DNA from: Neckera pumila
Lineage: Eukaryota > Streptophyta > Bryopsida > Hypnales > Neckeraceae
Direction: 5' to 3'
Length of the DNA: 64,000 bases
Assembly (NCBI GenBank): GCA_963969595.1
Contig: OZ018408.1
Location: 5,515,823-5,579,822 of the forward strand
A program made the position numbers and the translations under genes. Below the pieces are notes generated by a model. It did no database searches. It worked only from the letters and a program-made list of their open reading frames with translations, and was not told where the DNA came from. Of this stretch, positions 57,583-64,000 are shown piece after piece (position 1 is the stretch's first letter; the number at the start of each line of letters is the position of its first letter).

Positions 57583-59538
57583 ATTGTAAACGGTTTGTTG
57601 ATAAGACCAAAGCCAGTCTAGTTATGTGATTACTATGATGTTGCACATGCACAACAACAACTTAAGATATGAGAATTAATTAAGAATGTACATGAACACT
57701 TTTCAAATAAACTAGAAGCATGTTAATTGACAACTAAACTTTGAATCACCCAAATTATAGACATTATTTCAAGCAACATAGATCGAGATCCTAGCTTCAC
57801 TGAAAGAGATTGAACCAAATTAAAGGCACTCATACTCTGCTGTAAGTTGTAAGCGGCCTTGAAGCTCCCTTATCAGTGGACGGTTCTAATGTTGGAATTG
57901 AATTACTTAATGGTAATTTATTTATTTCAACCTCAAGCTTATGGACTTTGAGGAAGCCAGAGCACCATAGGACCAAGGAAATTAGAAAATCATAGGACTA
58001 AGGAAGTTAGAGCCCCATAGACAAAGGCAGCTAGAAGACCAAAAGGCTATTTCTTTAGAAATTAAGTGGACAATTATACACCTAGTGAGACCCTACATAT
58101 TCTATGGTATGTAGATATGTCAAATGTTTAAGTAGTATACCAGAGTGAAAGCATCAAACACCGAGTGGGTTGATTTTGTTGCACTTGTGGCCTTCAATAC
58201 CTCTTTTCTATGGTTGGGTGACGAGTTACACTTTCTTCAATACTTCTTCTCTTCATGAATATGATTTAAAAACTCAACACAACAATTCATCTTTTCTTGG
58301 TGAATCCATTTGTTGCCATGTTGACTCCTTTCCACAATTTGACCTCAAGCTTAGGCATTTGAACACATGGTAGAAAAGCAAAAGGGTGATTTTTATGATA
58401 CCTCTAATGTCAAATCCTTTTTATTACATCTTTTGCAAAGAATAATTCTATTGCCTTACTTAAAAAGGTAAACGATTCTACTGTGAGCAACTGAGCACTA
58501 AGGCAATTCACTACCGTCACAAGACTTGAAACCTTGAGCGACATTCACACCCCATTTAAACCTTGAAGCTTAATTTCCCAAGAGTCAGTAGCGATTTCAT
58601 ACCAAGGGGTCTTCCAATAGATGGCCATGTACTGTGCTGTCAGATTAAGAGACCTGAGAGTGTGCAAATTAATGAACAAACTCTGGAACTAGAAAAGCAT
58701 GCAACCGTGTCAGTCTCTGAGTTTGGGTGAATAACCCGACCTGAATTCAACAGACTATGATTCATAGCTTTGGTAGACCTTGCATGAAGAACACCGTCCT
58801 GCACAGACTTACTCGATCATGCATCATTTTCAGGTGTTTTCCATTCAAGAAGAGTTCTTGAAAATCAGGCCGTGACTTGCACTTGCTCCTAGTCTAGTGT
58901 ACTGTACATGGCAAGGAGGCTCATCTTGCTTCAATCTCCACATGCCGCAAGCTAAGGAGCCTTACTAAGGAGATGTGGAGTTCGCGTTGGCGGTCACCGG
59001 AGTAATTTTGGTAGTGCTGGTTGGTGGCTGGGATTCGAAAGTCCAGCTCCTTGGCAGTGACAGCTCCTCTTGGAGAGCCGAGTCCCGGAAGGACTCTGCA
59101 GGTGACCTGGAGCATAAAACGGGGAGAATCGCCAGTTAGAATCGCCAGTTAGTTACAGATGAGATGAGCTGGTTCATTTTCTCAATTTATAGCCGACTCA
59201 AAATGACAACCTTTGGCGAATTATCGATCTGACAATTCAAAAATATTTACAAACTGTGTTAGCGGTCTACAGAGGGATCAACCACTTTCAAATTAAACTT
59301 TCCCGCCGGGATCTTAGATTTTCATGCAGGAAGTGTTAAATTTGGTGACCAAAAAAAGTGATGTTTAAAGATGAACCCTGCTGCTACTATGCATATCAGA
59401 AGACCCCAGGTTGCAAGAACTCTCGGAGCAGATGGATACTAGCTCAACAAATATTCCAATTTCAACTAAAATGCAAGGAATAACCAAAGCCTATCAATGA
59501 ATGTTAACCAAGTAATAATAGAGAACTGCACATATGGA
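57583..59538. other. Intergenic DNA: promoter side of BTB 2 and 3' flank of the GLR gene
   Basis: No further gene recognised. A short minus-strand frame at 58921-59115 has no motif. Confidence 0.45.

Positions 59539-64000
<4,462 letters not shown>

Overview
This window looks like nuclear DNA of a seedless land plant or a close streptophyte relative. The evidence is spliced genes with GT/AG introns, a plant-type Pumilio gene, a plant-type glutamate receptor (GLR), a DYW-domain PPR fragment, plant BTB/POZ genes, and relics of hAT and DUF7869-like genes of a kind I associate with ferns, lycophytes and bryophytes. I cannot name the species. Coding exons are clearly GC-richer than the AT-rich sequence around them.

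Layout. 1-7850: gene-free AT-rich DNA with a TTAA-flanked transposon (2443-3375), two copies of a ~300-bp inverted-repeat element (3388-3685, 4043-4316) and a diverged duplication (5560-7835) that reaches the promoter side of the first gene. 9532-14841: an apparently intact 11-exon Pumilio/PUF RNA-binding protein gene. 15600-24000: a tRNA-like (SINE-like) head, two more TTAA-type elements, and an array of ten ~350-bp units, each with a long hairpin. 24018-24332: orphan DYW domain. 25530-31660: a decayed hAT transposase gene on the minus strand, split by a 3.3-kb TG...CA element (27134-30446) with a perfect 5-bp target duplication and an intact 522-codon ORF. 31645-39470: a direct repeat on both sides of two decayed genes, one on plus (32594-34370) and one DUF7869-like on minus (35380-38161). 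39480-43140: poly-G, minisatellites and a purine-rich repeat array. 45675-47986: a non-autonomous CACTA element with another element nested in it (46042-46771); a sibling of the nested one lies at 49750-50337. 51769-57582: two paralogous single-exon BTB/POZ genes on minus. 59539-64000: the 3' part of a GLR gene on minus, running off the right edge.

The four convincing genes (PUM, two BTB, GLR) are unrelated housekeeping or signalling genes and not one pathway. The rest is mostly layered mobile DNA. The observations most worth following are the TTAA/CCCC-ended family (piggyBac-like termini in a plant), the hairpin array in which several units changed both stem arms together, the ORF-bearing TG...CA element, the family with 4-bp target duplications, and a Pumilio response element in the probable 3' UTR of the Pumilio gene itself. 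All calls come from reading the sequence; no database search was run.
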